From NCBI GenBank assembly GCA_029252405.1, contig JAQXBM010000027.1, positions 20,885 to 84,884 of the forward strand: DNA of 64,000 nucleotides, written 5' to 3'. The position numbers and the translations under genes are program-made. Positions 43,017 through 52,564 of this stretch are shown here, piece after piece. The stretch comes from Crocinitomicaceae bacterium. Lineage in GTDB: Bacteria > Bacteroidota > Bacteroidia > Flavobacteriales_D > Crocinitomicaceae. The first letter of the stretch is position 1; the number at the start of each line of letters is the position of its first letter. The notes below the pieces were generated by a model. That model was not told the DNA's origin and did not search any database. It saw nothing but the letters and a program-made list of their open reading frames with translations.

Positions 43017-44207
43017 ATGAAACGAACTCTGATAATCAGTCTGTTAACGTTATTTGTTACGTGTTTTTCGCATTTTTCCTACTCATGTCACCTCATATCT
43101 ATTACCGAAACTTCAGCTACGGATAATGGCAATGGCACTTACACCTATACATTTGATGTATGCGTGGGTACGGAAAATACTTTTGGCTTTTACCTTTCCT
43201 TCACTGGGGCAAATTTGCTTTCGTTTCCAGGGTCGGTTACAGGTCCAACTACAGGAGTAACTATTTTCGGATCAGACCCACCGCTTTCAGGAACTGGAGA
43301 TGTCGATTACGGTGATTGGGATAATGCTCTAACACCGGTTTTTTCGGACTTTAATCAAGACTGTTTTTCAATGACTTTCACATTCGATGGTCCAATATCG
43401 GATGCAACGGTTGGAGGAACGCAAATTCAATTTTTGCCACCAACGGGTTGTGCACCGGTAACAACACCAACCACAGATTGCTTCGGACCTTCATACGTAG
43501 TGACGATCAACACGGATGACTATGGAGCTGAATCTACTTGGAATTTCGTGAATCAAGCAACTGGATCAATAGTGGCTTCAGGTGGTCCATATGCAGACAA
43601 CGCAACGATAGTAGCGAATCTTTGTTTACCTATTGACTGTTATGATTTCAACATGTTCGACTCGTTTGGAGATGGAATGTGCTGTGCGTATGGTATCGGT
43701 TCTTATTCGGTTACGGATGCGACAAGTACCGTCGTGGCTTCAGGAGGTTCGTTCGGTTTTTCTCAGACTACTCCTATTATTTGTCCAGTTTTAAGTATTG
43801 AGCTGAGTGATTTCGAAGTGACGAATGATGAAGGCAATGAAAACAAAGTTGAATGGACCGTCACGAGTCAAGAAAACAACGACTATTTCTTGATTGAACG
43901 AAGTGATGATCTGGAAAATTGGGTAACTGTTGGAGAAGTAGAAGGTGCTGGAACGACGGACGAGGAATTGCGCTACGAAGTGCTTGATGATGATTATCGA
44001 TGGGTCATAAATTACTACCGTCTTAGTCAAATTGATTTTGATGCAACTTCTACTGTTTATGAACCAAAATCGATTGATAATAGCGTAAAAAGCGTTCAGA
44101 TGATCGGCAGAACCAACTACCTAGGTCAGCAGGTCGATGATTCGTACCAAGGTTTAGTAATTGAGTATTATTCGGACGGTACAATCACACGAACATATGC
44201 AAATTGA
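43017..44207 (+). CDS. Secreted multi-domain surface protein
   Basis: The frame is open upstream to 42951, but the ATG at 43017 starts on a signal peptide (MKRTLIISLLTLFVTCFSHF), giving 396 residues. The body has cysteine-rich beta-sandwich segments (YGAESTWNFVN..., GDGMCCAYGIGSYSV) like those in Bacteroidota surface proteins, then a fibronectin-like region (SDFEVTNDEGNENKVEWTVTSQENNDYF). The C-terminus (RTNYLGQQV...GLVIEYYSDGTITRTYAN) resembles a sorting-type terminus, but is not a standard type A pattern. No enzymatic motif is seen. Confidence 0.7.
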   Translation: MKRTLIISLLTLFVTCFSHFSYSCHLISITETSATDNGNGTYTYTFDVCVGTENTFGFYLSFTGANLLSFPGSVTGPTTGVTIFGSDPPLSGTGDVDYGDWDNALTPVFSDFNQDCFSMTFTFDGPISDATVGGTQIQFLPPTGCAPVTTPTTDCFGPSYVVTINTDDYGAESTWNFVNQATGSIVASGGPYADNATIVANLCLPIDCYDFNMFDSFGDGMCCAYGIGSYSVTDATSTVVASGGSFGFSQTTPIICPVLSIELSDFEVTNDEGNENKVEWTVTSQENNDYFLIERSDDLENWVTVGEVEGAGTTDEELRYEVLDDDYRWVINYYRLSQIDFDATSTVYEPKSIDNSVKSVQMIGRTNYLGQQVDDSYQGLVIEYYSDGTITRTYAN

Positions 44208-44287
44208 TCTTGGGAATGCAATCTTCCTGCATTAACTGACTTTTGTTTCACTTGAATAGGGCGTACTTTTGGAGGACAAACTATCCT

Positions 44288-45529
44288 ATGAAAAATCTTA
44301 TTGCCCTTCTCGCAGTTGTTTTGTTGACTGGAACTTCGAATGCTCAAGACAGCGTATCTGTTTTATTTATTGGTAACAGTTATACGGGAGTAAACGCTCT
44401 ACCGTCATTGGTAAACGACGTAACGACCTCTCTAGGTGATATTTTGACCTTTGATTCGCATACTCCAGGAGGACAAACCTTCGAGATGCACGCAAACAAT
44501 GCAACTGTTTACAATAAAATAGGTGATAATCCATGGGATTTTGTGGTGCTGCAGGCTCAAAGTCAAGAGCCTTCTTTTCCAGACGGTCAAGTGAATACGA
44601 ATACTTTACCGTATGCCATTCAATTAGCAGATTCGATTTATGCAAATAATTTCTGCTCCGAACCACTGTTCTATATGACTTGGGGACGAGAAAATGGTGA
44701 CCCTCAATGGGCGCCGATTTCAACGTTTGAAGGAATGAATGATCGCTTAAGAAGTGCTTACATGCGCTTTGCTGATTCTGTTCAGGGAGCAGTTAGCCCA
44801 GTGGGTTCAGCTTGGAGGTACATTCGAGATACGTATCCAACAATTGATCTTTACACGGCAGATGGGTCTCACCCAAGTTACGAAGGATCATATCTGGCAG
44901 CTTGTACTTTCTACGCTTCGATGTTCAGAAAATCACCAATTGGGGCACCATTCATCGGTGGGCTAGATCCAATAACAGCAGAAAGATTGCAAACGGCAGC
45001 TTCAATGACAGTACTCGATAGTTTGGAACAATGGAATTTACGTCCAATTTCTGAGCACACGCAGGCCGTATTTACATCGGCTGTTTCTCCAAATGGACTT
45101 ACGGTTGATTTCAATAATCAGAGTACCAAAGCGACCAATTACATTTGGGATTTTGGAGATGGAACGGCGACGAGCACAGATGAGAACCCAACGCATACCT
45201 ATGGAGCGGCAGGGAATTATACAGTGGTTTTGATTGCCGAAAGCCCTTGTGATACGGACACCATGACCTTCGTGTTTAACATTGTTGGACTTAACGAAAT
45301 TCAGCAAGAATTTGAGTTGGCTTCGTTTGGAAATGGACGCTATGAGTTGACGGCGAAGTCACAGTTGATTGAAGCAAGTGTTCGCAATGCGAGCGGTACA
45401 ATCGTGCACCCAAAAGTGGAACTGAATGATGTGTCGGCTAAAATTGATCTTTCTGAACTGGCTTCAGGTGTATATTTCGTTTCTTTCGTTTCTGAGAAAG
45501 GCCAATCAACAGTGAAGTTGCTGAAATAG
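44288..45529 (+). CDS. SGNH/GDSL-like hydrolase with PKD and type IX sorting domains
   Basis: The ATG at 44288 starts on a signal peptide (MKNLIALLAVVLLTGTSNAQ), giving 413 residues. The SGNH motifs are block I FIGNSYT near residue 30, a PGGQTFE segment, and the late catalytic DGSHPS. A PKD domain follows (FNNQSTKATNYIWDFGDGT ... HTYGAAGNYTV, about 270-340). The final 75 residues are a sorting domain (LSELASGVYFVSFV ... STVKLLK). It is likely an extracellular esterase or acetyl hydrolase; the substrate is not known. Confidence 0.85.
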   Translation: MKNLIALLAVVLLTGTSNAQDSVSVLFIGNSYTGVNALPSLVNDVTTSLGDILTFDSHTPGGQTFEMHANNATVYNKIGDNPWDFVVLQAQSQEPSFPDGQVNTNTLPYAIQLADSIYANNFCSEPLFYMTWGRENGDPQWAPISTFEGMNDRLRSAYMRFADSVQGAVSPVGSAWRYIRDTYPTIDLYTADGSHPSYEGSYLAACTFYASMFRKSPIGAPFIGGLDPITAERLQTAASMTVLDSLEQWNLRPISEHTQAVFTSAVSPNGLTVDFNNQSTKATNYIWDFGDGTATSTDENPTHTYGAAGNYTVVLIAESPCDTDTMTFVFNIVGLNEIQQEFELASFGNGRYELTAKSQLIEASVRNASGTIVHPKVELNDVSAKIDLSELASGVYFVSFVSEKGQSTVKLLK

Positions 45530-45637
45530 TCTCATTTTCATCTTAACATATTTTCTATTAACGTAAGTTAAAACTCAGCGCTGCATTCAAATGTGGATGG
45601 AATTATCGCGTTCTGCGGTAAACCAATAAATCCAATT

Positions 45638-46957
45638 ATGAAAGCAGCATTCGAAAACATCTTTGTGAAGATAAGTTTCATCGTGATCCTTATCCTATTA
45701 TTAATCGTACCAACCTTTATGGTCGAACGTTTGATTATTGAACGAAACGACAGGCAGAAGGAATCTATTCAGGAAGTCAGTGATAAACACGCAAGGGCCC
45801 AGCAAGTTTCCGGTCCGGTTTTGACAATTCCTTATGCGATTCCACGAGAGGATGGAAAAGGAAATCGCGAGACAGGGAACTTCCACGTGTTACCTGAGCA
45901 ACTCAATATTTCTGGGGAGTTAAATCCTGAAAAACGAAAACGCGGAATGTATGAGACGGTCGTTTATGGATCCTCGATTCATGTTGATGGTGTTTTTGAT
46001 AACATAGATGTAAGAAGTTCCAGCTTGAAGCCAGAACATTTACAACTGTCAAAAGCGTACCTAACAATTGGTGTCTCTGATTTGAAGGGAGTAACGAAAC
46101 AGGTATCCATTAAAATGAATGATTCGTCCTATCAATTTCAGCCTGGAGTTCTTTCTTCAGAGGTTATTTATGAGGGATTGCATACCAGTTGTAAATTGGA
46201 TTCCATCGTCGACAAGCAAGAATTTGAGTTTGATTTGGAACTGAATGGAACCGAGTTTTTGCGATTCATGCCGATAGGGAAGGAGACAAGCGTAAATTTG
46301 TCCTCATCGTGGGAAGATCCTAGTTTCAGTGGAAACTTTTTGCCAACGAAGCGTAAAATTGGCAAAGACGGATTTCAGGCAGAGTGGAATGTGTTGAGTA
46401 TGAATCGGAATTTTCCACAGAGTTGGACGAACAATAGATATTCAATCAACAACTCAAGCTTTGGCGTTGATCTGGATTTAGGCGTGGATGTATATCAAAA
46501 GACCATGCGTGTGGCTAAATATGCGATTCTATTTGTTGCATTGACGTTCTTGGTATTCTTTTTCGTGGAGATCATGAATCGAATTTTGATTCACCCAATT
46601 CAATATACCTTAGTGGGGATTTCCTTGGTGGTATTTTATGTCCTGCTTTTAGCTTTTAGTGAGCAGATCGATTTCGGGCTGGCCTATTTGATCGCTGCGG
46701 GAATGACCATTTCACTCGTCTGTTTATACGCCAAAAACCTGCTAAAATCATGGTCGCTGGTTGGAGTGCTCGGATTAATTCTCACGATTCTTTACGTGTT
46801 TATATTCATCATTATCCAGATGCAAGATTACGCTCTCCTCTTTGGAAGTATTGGAATCTTCCTCATCTTGGCGATCACGATGTTCTTTTCACGAAAAATT
46901 GATTGGTTCCAAGCAGATCAAAAGAAAACGATCGCGGCGTATGAAGCTAACGAATAG
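45638..46957 (+). CDS. creD: Inner-membrane protein CreD family
   Basis: The ORF is open from 45593, but the ATG at 45638 (MKAAFENIFVKISFIVILIL) is the family start, giving 439 residues. It has one N-terminal helix, a large periplasmic part with RAQQVSGPVLTIPY, the block KRGMYETVVYGSSI, and then six C-terminal helices. CreD is linked with envelope stress and beta-lactam or colicin responses in gammaproteobacteria. No creBC neighbours are visible. It is convergent with the nitroreductase gene across a terminator. Confidence 0.88.
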   Translation: MKAAFENIFVKISFIVILILLLIVPTFMVERLIIERNDRQKESIQEVSDKHARAQQVSGPVLTIPYAIPREDGKGNRETGNFHVLPEQLNISGELNPEKRKRGMYETVVYGSSIHVDGVFDNIDVRSSSLKPEHLQLSKAYLTIGVSDLKGVTKQVSIKMNDSSYQFQPGVLSSEVIYEGLHTSCKLDSIVDKQEFEFDLELNGTEFLRFMPIGKETSVNLSSSWEDPSFSGNFLPTKRKIGKDGFQAEWNVLSMNRNFPQSWTNNRYSINNSSFGVDLDLGVDVYQKTMRVAKYAILFVALTFLVFFFVEIMNRILIHPIQYTLVGISLVVFYVLLLAFSEQIDFGLAYLIAAGMTISLVCLYAKNLLKSWSLVGVLGLILTILYVFIFIIIQMQDYALLFGSIGIFLILAITMFFSRKIDWFQADQKKTIAAYEANE

Positions 46958-46993
46958 CGTCATCAACTTTGATTTTTTCAATCGTTCAATAAA

Positions 46994-47029
46994 AAAGCCC
47001 AAACATCTCCAACAGATCGTTTGGGCTTT
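46994..47029. terminator. Bidirectional terminator between creD and nitroreductase
   Basis: The stem AAAGCCCAAAC / GTTTGGGCTTT is 11 bp and perfect, with a 14-nt loop and A/T-rich flanks. It lies between convergent genes and can serve both. Confidence 0.8.
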
Positions 47030-47046
47030 ATCTTTCAGTTCTTTTT

Positions 47047-47679
47047 CTAAATCGTTTCGAAAATAGCTTCGTTTGATTTACGAACCTTCGCGTAATGCTG
47101 ATTTTGGTCTTCTTCGTGACGATAACCGATTGGCAATAGTAGAGTTGCCTTTAAGTTTTTAGCACTTAATCCGAGAATTTCGTCGTACGCCGCTGGATCG
47201 AAACCTTCCATTGGAGTAGAGTCGATACGCAAGTTAGCACATGTATGAAGTGCTTGACCAAGGGCAATGTAAGCTTGTTTGCTCGACCAAATGGCTTTTT
47301 CCTCCGCTGAGAAATTGGCTATGGCACCTTTGATGTAATCTCCAAATCCAGTTGTTGCTTCAAGTGGAAGGCTTCGTGCTGAAGCTACGTCTTGCATGTA
47401 TTCATCGACATGGTCATTGTTAACGTCGATGTACGAGCACAAAACGATTAAATGTGAAGCGTCCGTTACTTGCGTTTGTCCCCACGAAGCAGGTTTCAAT
47501 TGTTCGCGAACTTCTGGGTTTTCAATGATGAGAAATTTCATCGATTGCAATCCGAATGATGTTGCCGTTAATCGAAGTGATTCTTTGATTGTTGCGAGGT
47601 CTTCGCTCGATACTTTTTTCGTTGGATCGAATTTCTTAGTGGCATATCGCCAGTTGAGGTCTTTAATTATTTGATTCAT
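47047..47679 (-). CDS. NAD(P)H-dependent nitroreductase family protein
   Basis: The 210-residue flavoprotein has the NfsB-like N-terminus (LNWRYATKKFDPTKKVSSEDLATIKESLRLTATSFGLQ), where RYATKKFD and the TATSFGLQSMK segment contact FMN, and the end PIGYRHEEDQNQHYAKVR. It probably reduces quinones or nitro compounds. It starts 17 nt after the stop of pirin on the same strand and is likely co-transcribed. Confidence 0.9.
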   Translation of the reverse strand: MNQIIKDLNWRYATKKFDPTKKVSSEDLATIKESLRLTATSFGLQSMKFLIIENPEVREQLKPASWGQTQVTDASHLIVLCSYIDVNNDHVDEYMQDVASARSLPLEATTGFGDYIKGAIANFSAEEKAIWSSKQAYIALGQALHTCANLRIDSTPMEGFDPAAYDEILGLSAKNLKATLLLPIGYRHEEDQNQHYAKVRKSNEAIFETI

Positions 47680-47696
47680 CTGTTGTTATTGTCTGA

Positions 47697-48416
47697 TTAA
47701 AATGTCATTGGAACTTCCAAGACAAGCAATTTGCTGTTTTCTGCGGCTTCAAAAGTAAGGTTTTCTGCTTCGTCTATGCTCAAGGCATCTCGTTTATTGA
47801 GTTCATTCGATAGAACGGAGAACGTGCCTTCCACATTCATAATATAGAGTCCGTTGTTTGAATTTTTTGGAACGTATTCGAGTGTTTTTCCTGATTCCAA
47901 AGTCGCCATGTGGATGTAGGCATCTTGATGAATCCAAGCACCGTCATCATCTTTATTCGGACTCACTAATTGCGTGAATTTGTTCTGATGAGAAAGCGGA
48001 TCAATTTTGAACTGATCGTAGCGCGGTTCCACATTTCGTTTGTTTGGAATGATCCAGATTTGGAACAACTTCAGTTCGGCATCTTTATTTCCGTTGAACT
48101 CACTATGTGTAACTCCTGTCCCAGCGCTCATCACTTGAACTTCTCCAACTGGAATTTCACCGTCATTCCCCATGTTATCCCTGTGGTGAACGGCACCAGC
48201 AAGAGGAATGGTAATGATTTCCATGTTATCATGCGGGTGAGTGGGGAAGCCCATGCCCGGGGCCACCGTGTCGTCGTTTAGAACGCGCAATGCACCGAAA
48301 TGAATACGCTCTGGATTGTACCATTGGCCAAAACTAAACGAGTGATTTGCTTGCAACCAACCATGATTGGCATGCCCTCTTTCCGAGGATTTGTATACTG
48401 TTGCTTCTGCTGTCAT
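47697..48416 (-). CDS. Pirin family protein
   Basis: The 239-residue bicupin has HGWLQANHSFSFGQWYNPERIHFG, the metal-binding HPHDNMEIITIPLAGAVHHRD, GTGVTHSEFN, and a C-terminal second cupin. These His residues and the Glu coordinate one metal in pirins, some of which show quercetinase activity. A TATATTTG -7-like element (48453-48460, minus strand) lies 37 nt before the start. It is in a two-gene unit with the nitroreductase. Confidence 0.92.
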   Translation of the reverse strand: MTAEATVYKSSERGHANHGWLQANHSFSFGQWYNPERIHFGALRVLNDDTVAPGMGFPTHPHDNMEIITIPLAGAVHHRDNMGNDGEIPVGEVQVMSAGTGVTHSEFNGNKDAELKLFQIWIIPNKRNVEPRYDQFKIDPLSHQNKFTQLVSPNKDDDGAWIHQDAYIHMATLESGKTLEYVPKNSNNGLYIMNVEGTFSVLSNELNKRDALSIDEAENLTFEAAENSKLLVLEVPMTF

Positions 48417-48452
48417 ACTATTATTTTTGATGAGTTTTTGTCTCTAACACTA

Positions 48453-48460
48453 CAAATATA
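48453..48460 (-). promoter_or_regulatory. Bacteroidota-type -7 element TATATTTG before pirin
   Basis: On the minus strand the octamer TATATTTG matches the TAnnTTTG consensus and lies 37 nt upstream of the pirin ATG. A clear -33 TTTG is not visible at the normal spacing, so the call is tentative. Confidence 0.4.
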
Positions 48461-48577
48461 AATAAAATTAGTTACCTAGGTAGATAGATGGTATTTTCTT
48501 TCATTTTTGATGGATTATTCGATTTATTGAATGTTTGATTCTGTGATGAGATATCGAGGTGGCTGAGTCTGTTGAAA

Positions 48578-49834
48578 TCACCAGCTTGATCCACCGCCAC
48601 CGCCACCAGATGAACCTCCGCCAAATCCGCCGCCACCTCCGCCGCTAAATCCGCCACCACTACTACCCAAACCGCTTCCGCCAGAACTCGATCCTGAGCT
48701 TTGCAATTTTCGGATGTAGTAAATTTTCGTTTCAGCGTATTTGCAATTCGAGCATTCATGCTTGCGCTCTCCCATCCCGTCATAGGCATAACTCGGTGGA
48801 CGAATTTGGCGATCGTGGATCTTTCGGTAGGTTCTAAAGTGACATTTAGGACAGGTGGTATACTTTGAAAAGAGTGGGCGATAAGACAGTATGAGTAGAT
48901 CGTCTTTATTATCTGTGATCCAAACGTCGTAGTCGACGCTGCGGATAAGTTCCTCTGAAATTTGACCTCTTGAAAGGTATTCGTCTTCATCTTCCTCGCT
49001 CAGCTTACGCATTACTTCATAAGTTTTATGGGAAAAGCGAAGCATGTTTCGATAGCGTTCTTTGAGATATCGGGCGTACAGAATGACAAAAATGTGCGTA
49101 ATAGGAAAAATTGCCCATGCCCACACTGCGAAAATTCGTATGATTTTGTACTTGCCGTATGGATTGCTCCAGAGTCGCGCTAGCAGGAGGTCGATCAGAA
49201 ATAATGTGAGACCTATTGCATGCCAAAGGACAATAAATAAAAGGAAGGAATCTAGTCGTTCTGCGTTTCGTCTTTTTCGCTCTTTTTCAGCACGAATATC
49301 GTCTAAGAGCAGGCTTCGAAGTGCAAAGCGATCAACTTTTTTTCCACGTAACTCATATTGTATTGCTTTTGCTCCTTCAATTAGTCCTTCGGTGTATTCT
49401 TCATCCCAAAAGAAATTGACCATATTATCTTCCTGGATTTGCACACATCGGAAATCAGTAAGTACAGTCTCAGTGCCATATCCCGTTTCAAACTCAATTC
49501 TTTTTTGATCTAGTACAAATAAAACGAGCAAGCCATCGTCTCGACCTCTATGACCGATGCCCCATTTGTTGAATAGTCTTCCTGCGAAATCTTTTGGTAC
49601 TCTCTGACCAATGGATTCTAAAACAACGAAGGCGACCTGGAAAGAGTCTGCTTCTTCAATTTGTGCACAAATATCATTTATGGTTCCAACACCGTCGGCG
49701 GACAAGATGCGATCAGGATTTGACACGTAGTTGCTCCATCCGCTCTTCTTAGGATGAGGTACCGAATTCACCGTCGATTGAGCAGCAACAAGCATCGAAA
49801 AAAAACTCAATACGAGAACGAGAGAAATCTTCAT
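48578..49834 (-). CDS. TPM-domain membrane protein (second of two)
   Basis: The 418-residue protein has a signal peptide (MKISLVLVLSFFSMLVAAQ), a TPM domain (about 30-160: SNPDRILSADGVGTINDICAQIEE, VVLESIGQRV, RDDGLLVLFVLDQKRIEFETGYGTE), and two helices about 200-255. A cytoplasmic domain with CPKCHF and CSNCKY zinc-ribbon pairs follows, then a Gly/Ser tail ending GGGGGGSSW. This is the YgcG-type layout. It is a close paralogue of the upstream gene and probably belongs to the lemA-TPM operon. TPM proteins act at the envelope; their biochemical role is not settled. Confidence 0.85.
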   Translation of the reverse strand: MKISLVLVLSFFSMLVAAQSTVNSVPHPKKSGWSNYVSNPDRILSADGVGTINDICAQIEEADSFQVAFVVLESIGQRVPKDFAGRLFNKWGIGHRGRDDGLLVLFVLDQKRIEFETGYGTETVLTDFRCVQIQEDNMVNFFWDEEYTEGLIEGAKAIQYELRGKKVDRFALRSLLLDDIRAEKERKRRNAERLDSFLLFIVLWHAIGLTLFLIDLLLARLWSNPYGKYKIIRIFAVWAWAIFPITHIFVILYARYLKERYRNMLRFSHKTYEVMRKLSEEDEDEYLSRGQISEELIRSVDYDVWITDNKDDLLILSYRPLFSKYTTCPKCHFRTYRKIHDRQIRPPSYAYDGMGERKHECSNCKYAETKIYYIRKLQSSGSSSGGSGLGSSGGGFSGGGGGGFGGGSSGGGGGGSSW

Positions 49835-49898
49835 TAATAGTGTTTTCCAAATAGCCTATTCTGGGCTGAGATATCATGGGTGGTTGAGACTGTTGAAA

Positions 49899-51167
49899 TC
49901 ACCAGCTCGATCCACCTCCACCTCCGCCAGACATTCCGCCGCCCCAAGAACCGCCACCTCCGCCAGAGAATCCTCCAGCCGAACCGCCTGATCCAATCCA
50001 TCCGCGTGATCCAGATGTTCGGTTCGTTCTTCTGAGTCGTGGAATGTGGTAGGTTTTACGAACTTGGTGTTTGCAATTTGCGCATTCATGCTTACGCTCA
50101 CCGCGTCCCGCAGAGGAATAAGAAGGAGCAACGATTTGTCGATCGTAGGCTTTGAAATACGTTTTGAAATGACATTTAGGACAAGTTGAGTACTTGCTGA
50201 AGATTGGGCGATAAGCCAAGACAAGTACATCATCAGTTTTATCTGTAATCCACACATCGTAGTCAACACTTTTCACCAATTCTTCGGTGATTTGACCGCG
50301 CGATAAATATTCATCCTCATCTTCTTCACTTAGCTTGCGCATGATTTCACCCGTTTTACCTGAGAATCGGATCATGTCTCGATAACGTTCTCTTAGTTTT
50401 CGAGCGAAGATGACAACGAAAATATGCGTAGCAGGGAAGATCACCGCCCAAATCCAAAGGGCAAAGTATTTCACAGTATTATACTTGTCGTACGGGTCGT
50501 TTCTGAATCGAGCAACGAGCAAGGCAATCAAGAAAATGGTTAGACCAATTGCATGCCAGACGACCAATGAAATAATTAAGGTGCGATTACGATTTTTGCG
50601 CTCAGCGGCAAGTTCCAGTTCCAATTCTTCATATTCTTGTTCCCTAGATTGCGCAGCAAAACGATCGACTACTTGTCCGCTCAATGCAGATTGAAGAGCT
50701 TGTGCTCCAGCGATTAATCCTAAAGGATAGCGTCCACTGCGAAAATGATGAATCATGTGATCTTGCTGGATTTGCACACATTCATAATCTGTTAATACAG
50801 TTTCAGTCCCGTATCCTGTCTCAAATTCAATTCTTCGTTGATCCATTACGAAAAGAACGAGCAATCCGTCATCGCGTCCAGCATGACCCAATCCCCATTT
50901 ATTGAACAATTGTCCCGCGAAAAACTTTGTGTCTTCGTCACCAATCGATTCTAACACAACGAATGCCACTTGGAAGGAATCTTGTTCTTCAATTTGGCGA
51001 CAGATATTGTCAATTGTTCCTGCTTCATCTGCGTTAAGAATTCTGTCGGGATTGGATACATATCCAAGTGATCCACTTGCCTTAGGGTTTGGAACAGAAT
51101 TCAAGGAATACTGGCCGACAGCAATTGTCGAGATTAAACTCAGTAAAAGAATCAGGCAGAACTTCAT
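49899..51167 (-). CDS. TPM-domain membrane protein (first of two)
   Basis: The 422-residue paralogue of the next gene has signal peptide, TPM domain (SNPDRILNADEAGTIDNICRQIEE, RDDGLLVLFVMDQRRIEFETGYGTE), two helices, the CPKCHF / CANCKH zinc ribbon and the Gly-rich tail ending GGGGGGSSW. Its ATG overlaps the stop of the LemA-like gene by one base (TAATG). The 35 nt after the stop are similar to those after its paralogue, which supports recent duplication of a segment including the 3' flank. Confidence 0.85.
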   Translation of the reverse strand: MKFCLILLLSLISTIAVGQYSLNSVPNPKASGSLGYVSNPDRILNADEAGTIDNICRQIEEQDSFQVAFVVLESIGDEDTKFFAGQLFNKWGLGHAGRDDGLLVLFVMDQRRIEFETGYGTETVLTDYECVQIQQDHMIHHFRSGRYPLGLIAGAQALQSALSGQVVDRFAAQSREQEYEELELELAAERKNRNRTLIISLVVWHAIGLTIFLIALLVARFRNDPYDKYNTVKYFALWIWAVIFPATHIFVVIFARKLRERYRDMIRFSGKTGEIMRKLSEEDEDEYLSRGQITEELVKSVDYDVWITDKTDDVLVLAYRPIFSKYSTCPKCHFKTYFKAYDRQIVAPSYSSAGRGERKHECANCKHQVRKTYHIPRLRRTNRTSGSRGWIGSGGSAGGFSGGGGGSWGGGMSGGGGGGSSW

Positions 51168-52111
51168 TAATTGCGTGCTTCAATTGGTTCGTAATCTCCT
51201 TCGACATCGCTCGATTCCAAGGTTGAATTGTATGTTGCAACCGCTGCTTGATAGCGTCGTTTTTCAGAATTAATTCTGTTTTCGCCACCTTGTAAACGTA
51301 CGCTCATTTCTTTGTCAATGTCCATGTTGGATTTCACCTCTGAAAGCGCCAAACGGAAACGTTGTTCTGATTTTCGAATCTTGTCGAAGTCGTAATCAGT
51401 AATGGATTCTTTCAATTCGTTTCTATCAGATCGATCATCAACTTGCCCTACTAATTCCAATGCAATATCATTTCTTCGTTCGATGGCCGAAATATAGGCC
51501 GCTTCAGTTGAATTAACAGTACTCGTCAACCGGGTCATTGCTTGATCTGGTGTTCCCGAACTACCTTGTCCTGCGCCATCCTCACTTACGGTTCTAGTAC
51601 ACATGAATAGCAGGATGAAAATCAACAGGAGTGCACCTATTACATATGCAACGGTGCGAATGGTCTTTTTGGAGAATTTCCCTTCTTTTTGAATAGATTC
51701 TACCGCCGACAATACATTGAGTGCAATGGAATCTAGCGGATCATTTTTCAATTCCATGCGCGCGTAATGCCCGGCTTTCGTCAGTAATTCGTCGTTTTTA
51801 TCGACTAATCCCAACTTGTAATAGCACTGCGCTAAAATTGCGTTTCCGTCTTTGATGTATGGATTGATGGATGTTGCTTCTTCTGCCATATGGATGGCAT
51901 CCGTGTAGTTTTCCACTTTCAAATGTCCCAGAGCAGCATTCAAAGTTTGCTCTGCCTTGATCATCAATTCGCCCCATTCGCGCTCGGAAACACCCATTCC
52001 CTCAGCGAGTTCTTTCAACTCTTCTAACGTGAGTGCCCGGTCACTGTCGTATGTTGTCGATTTAACGACTTGCTTGATGTGATCTTTAAATTTATCTTCC
52101 GAAAAGGACAT
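51167..52111 (-). CDS. TPR and LemA-like membrane protein
   Basis: The 314-residue protein has no signal peptide. Residues about 45-130 form TPR-like helices (NAALGHLKVENYTDAIHMAEEA). One membrane helix (about 147-168) follows, then a C-terminal helical region with SAIERRNDIALELVGQV and LQGGENRINSEKRRYQAAVATYNSTLE. The last pattern is the LemA signature (xRRRYNEAVxxYN type). lemA beside TPM genes is a common pairing. It is the first gene of the three-gene operon. The TPR-LemA fusion is unusual; the role is unknown. Confidence 0.75.
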   Translation of the reverse strand: MSFSEDKFKDHIKQVVKSTTYDSDRALTLEELKELAEGMGVSEREWGELMIKAEQTLNAALGHLKVENYTDAIHMAEEATSINPYIKDGNAILAQCYYKLGLVDKNDELLTKAGHYARMELKNDPLDSIALNVLSAVESIQKEGKFSKKTIRTVAYVIGALLLIFILLFMCTRTVSEDGAGQGSSGTPDQAMTRLTSTVNSTEAAYISAIERRNDIALELVGQVDDRSDRNELKESITDYDFDKIRKSEQRFRLALSEVKSNMDIDKEMSVRLQGGENRINSEKRRYQAAVATYNSTLESSDVEGDYEPIEARN

Positions 52112-52371
52112 TGAAACGTTTTTGGCTAATATACTTAAGTTCCATTTGAATTTGAGATTTTGAAGGTATTTTTAGTCGAGCTGAGTTCTAATTTTTTTTT
52201 CTTCGAATGAAAAAAAATAATGCTTCTGTTAAGTCTAAGACTGATGCGGGTTACGGATAATTTTAGAAATTTTATCAACGGGATTCACGGTCATTTGTGA
52301 ATAACATCTGACGACCAATTTAAAATCAAATTGAAATAGTTCGTTTCTTTGAGAAACAAAACTGAGACTCC

Positions 52372-52554
52372 ATGGATACAACGACGACGACACAAGAAAG
52401 CCTTCAACAAGAAATCAATGCACTTCAAGCCAAATTGACTGGCGATATGTTTAGTGACATGGACATCAAAGATGAAATTCACAACTTAGAAATGAAGTTG
52501 AAAGGTGTGAAGCCAATGGACAGTCACATCGACTGCATTGGATGTGGATCTTAA
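52372..52554 (+). CDS. Small acidic-basic helical protein with C-terminal CIGCGS
   Basis: The 60-residue protein begins with a Thr-rich stretch, then two amphipathic helices (SLQQEINALQAKLTGDMFSD, IKDEIHNLEMKL), then MDSHIDCIGCGS at the end. The C-terminal CxxC could bind a metal. Length, codon use and a coherent coiled-coil pattern suggest that it is real; it also looks like a conserved small Bacteroidota protein, though I cannot name it. A small hairpin (GTTTC-TTTGA-GAAAC, 52343-52357) lies 15 nt before the ATG. It is convergent with the DUF4907 gene. Confidence 0.7.
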   Translation: MDTTTTTQESLQQEINALQAKLTGDMFSDMDIKDEIHNLEMKLKGVKPMDSHIDCIGCGS

Positions 52555-52564
52555 TCGGACCAAA

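Noticed and set aside
43017..44207. Standard type A sorting domain at the end of this surface protein
   Set aside because: The C-terminus differs from the PNP...GxY pattern of the other secreted proteins, so I did not claim it.
48472..49000. 172-aa minus-strand ORF overlapping the second TPM gene
   Set aside because: It is an out-of-frame reading of the Gly/Ser-rich coding part and its flank; the composition is repetitive and the TPM frame has clear domains.
49874..50269. 131-aa minus-strand ORF overlapping the first TPM gene
   Set aside because: Same kind of shadow frame as in the paralogue; its likeness to the other shadow follows from the gene duplication.
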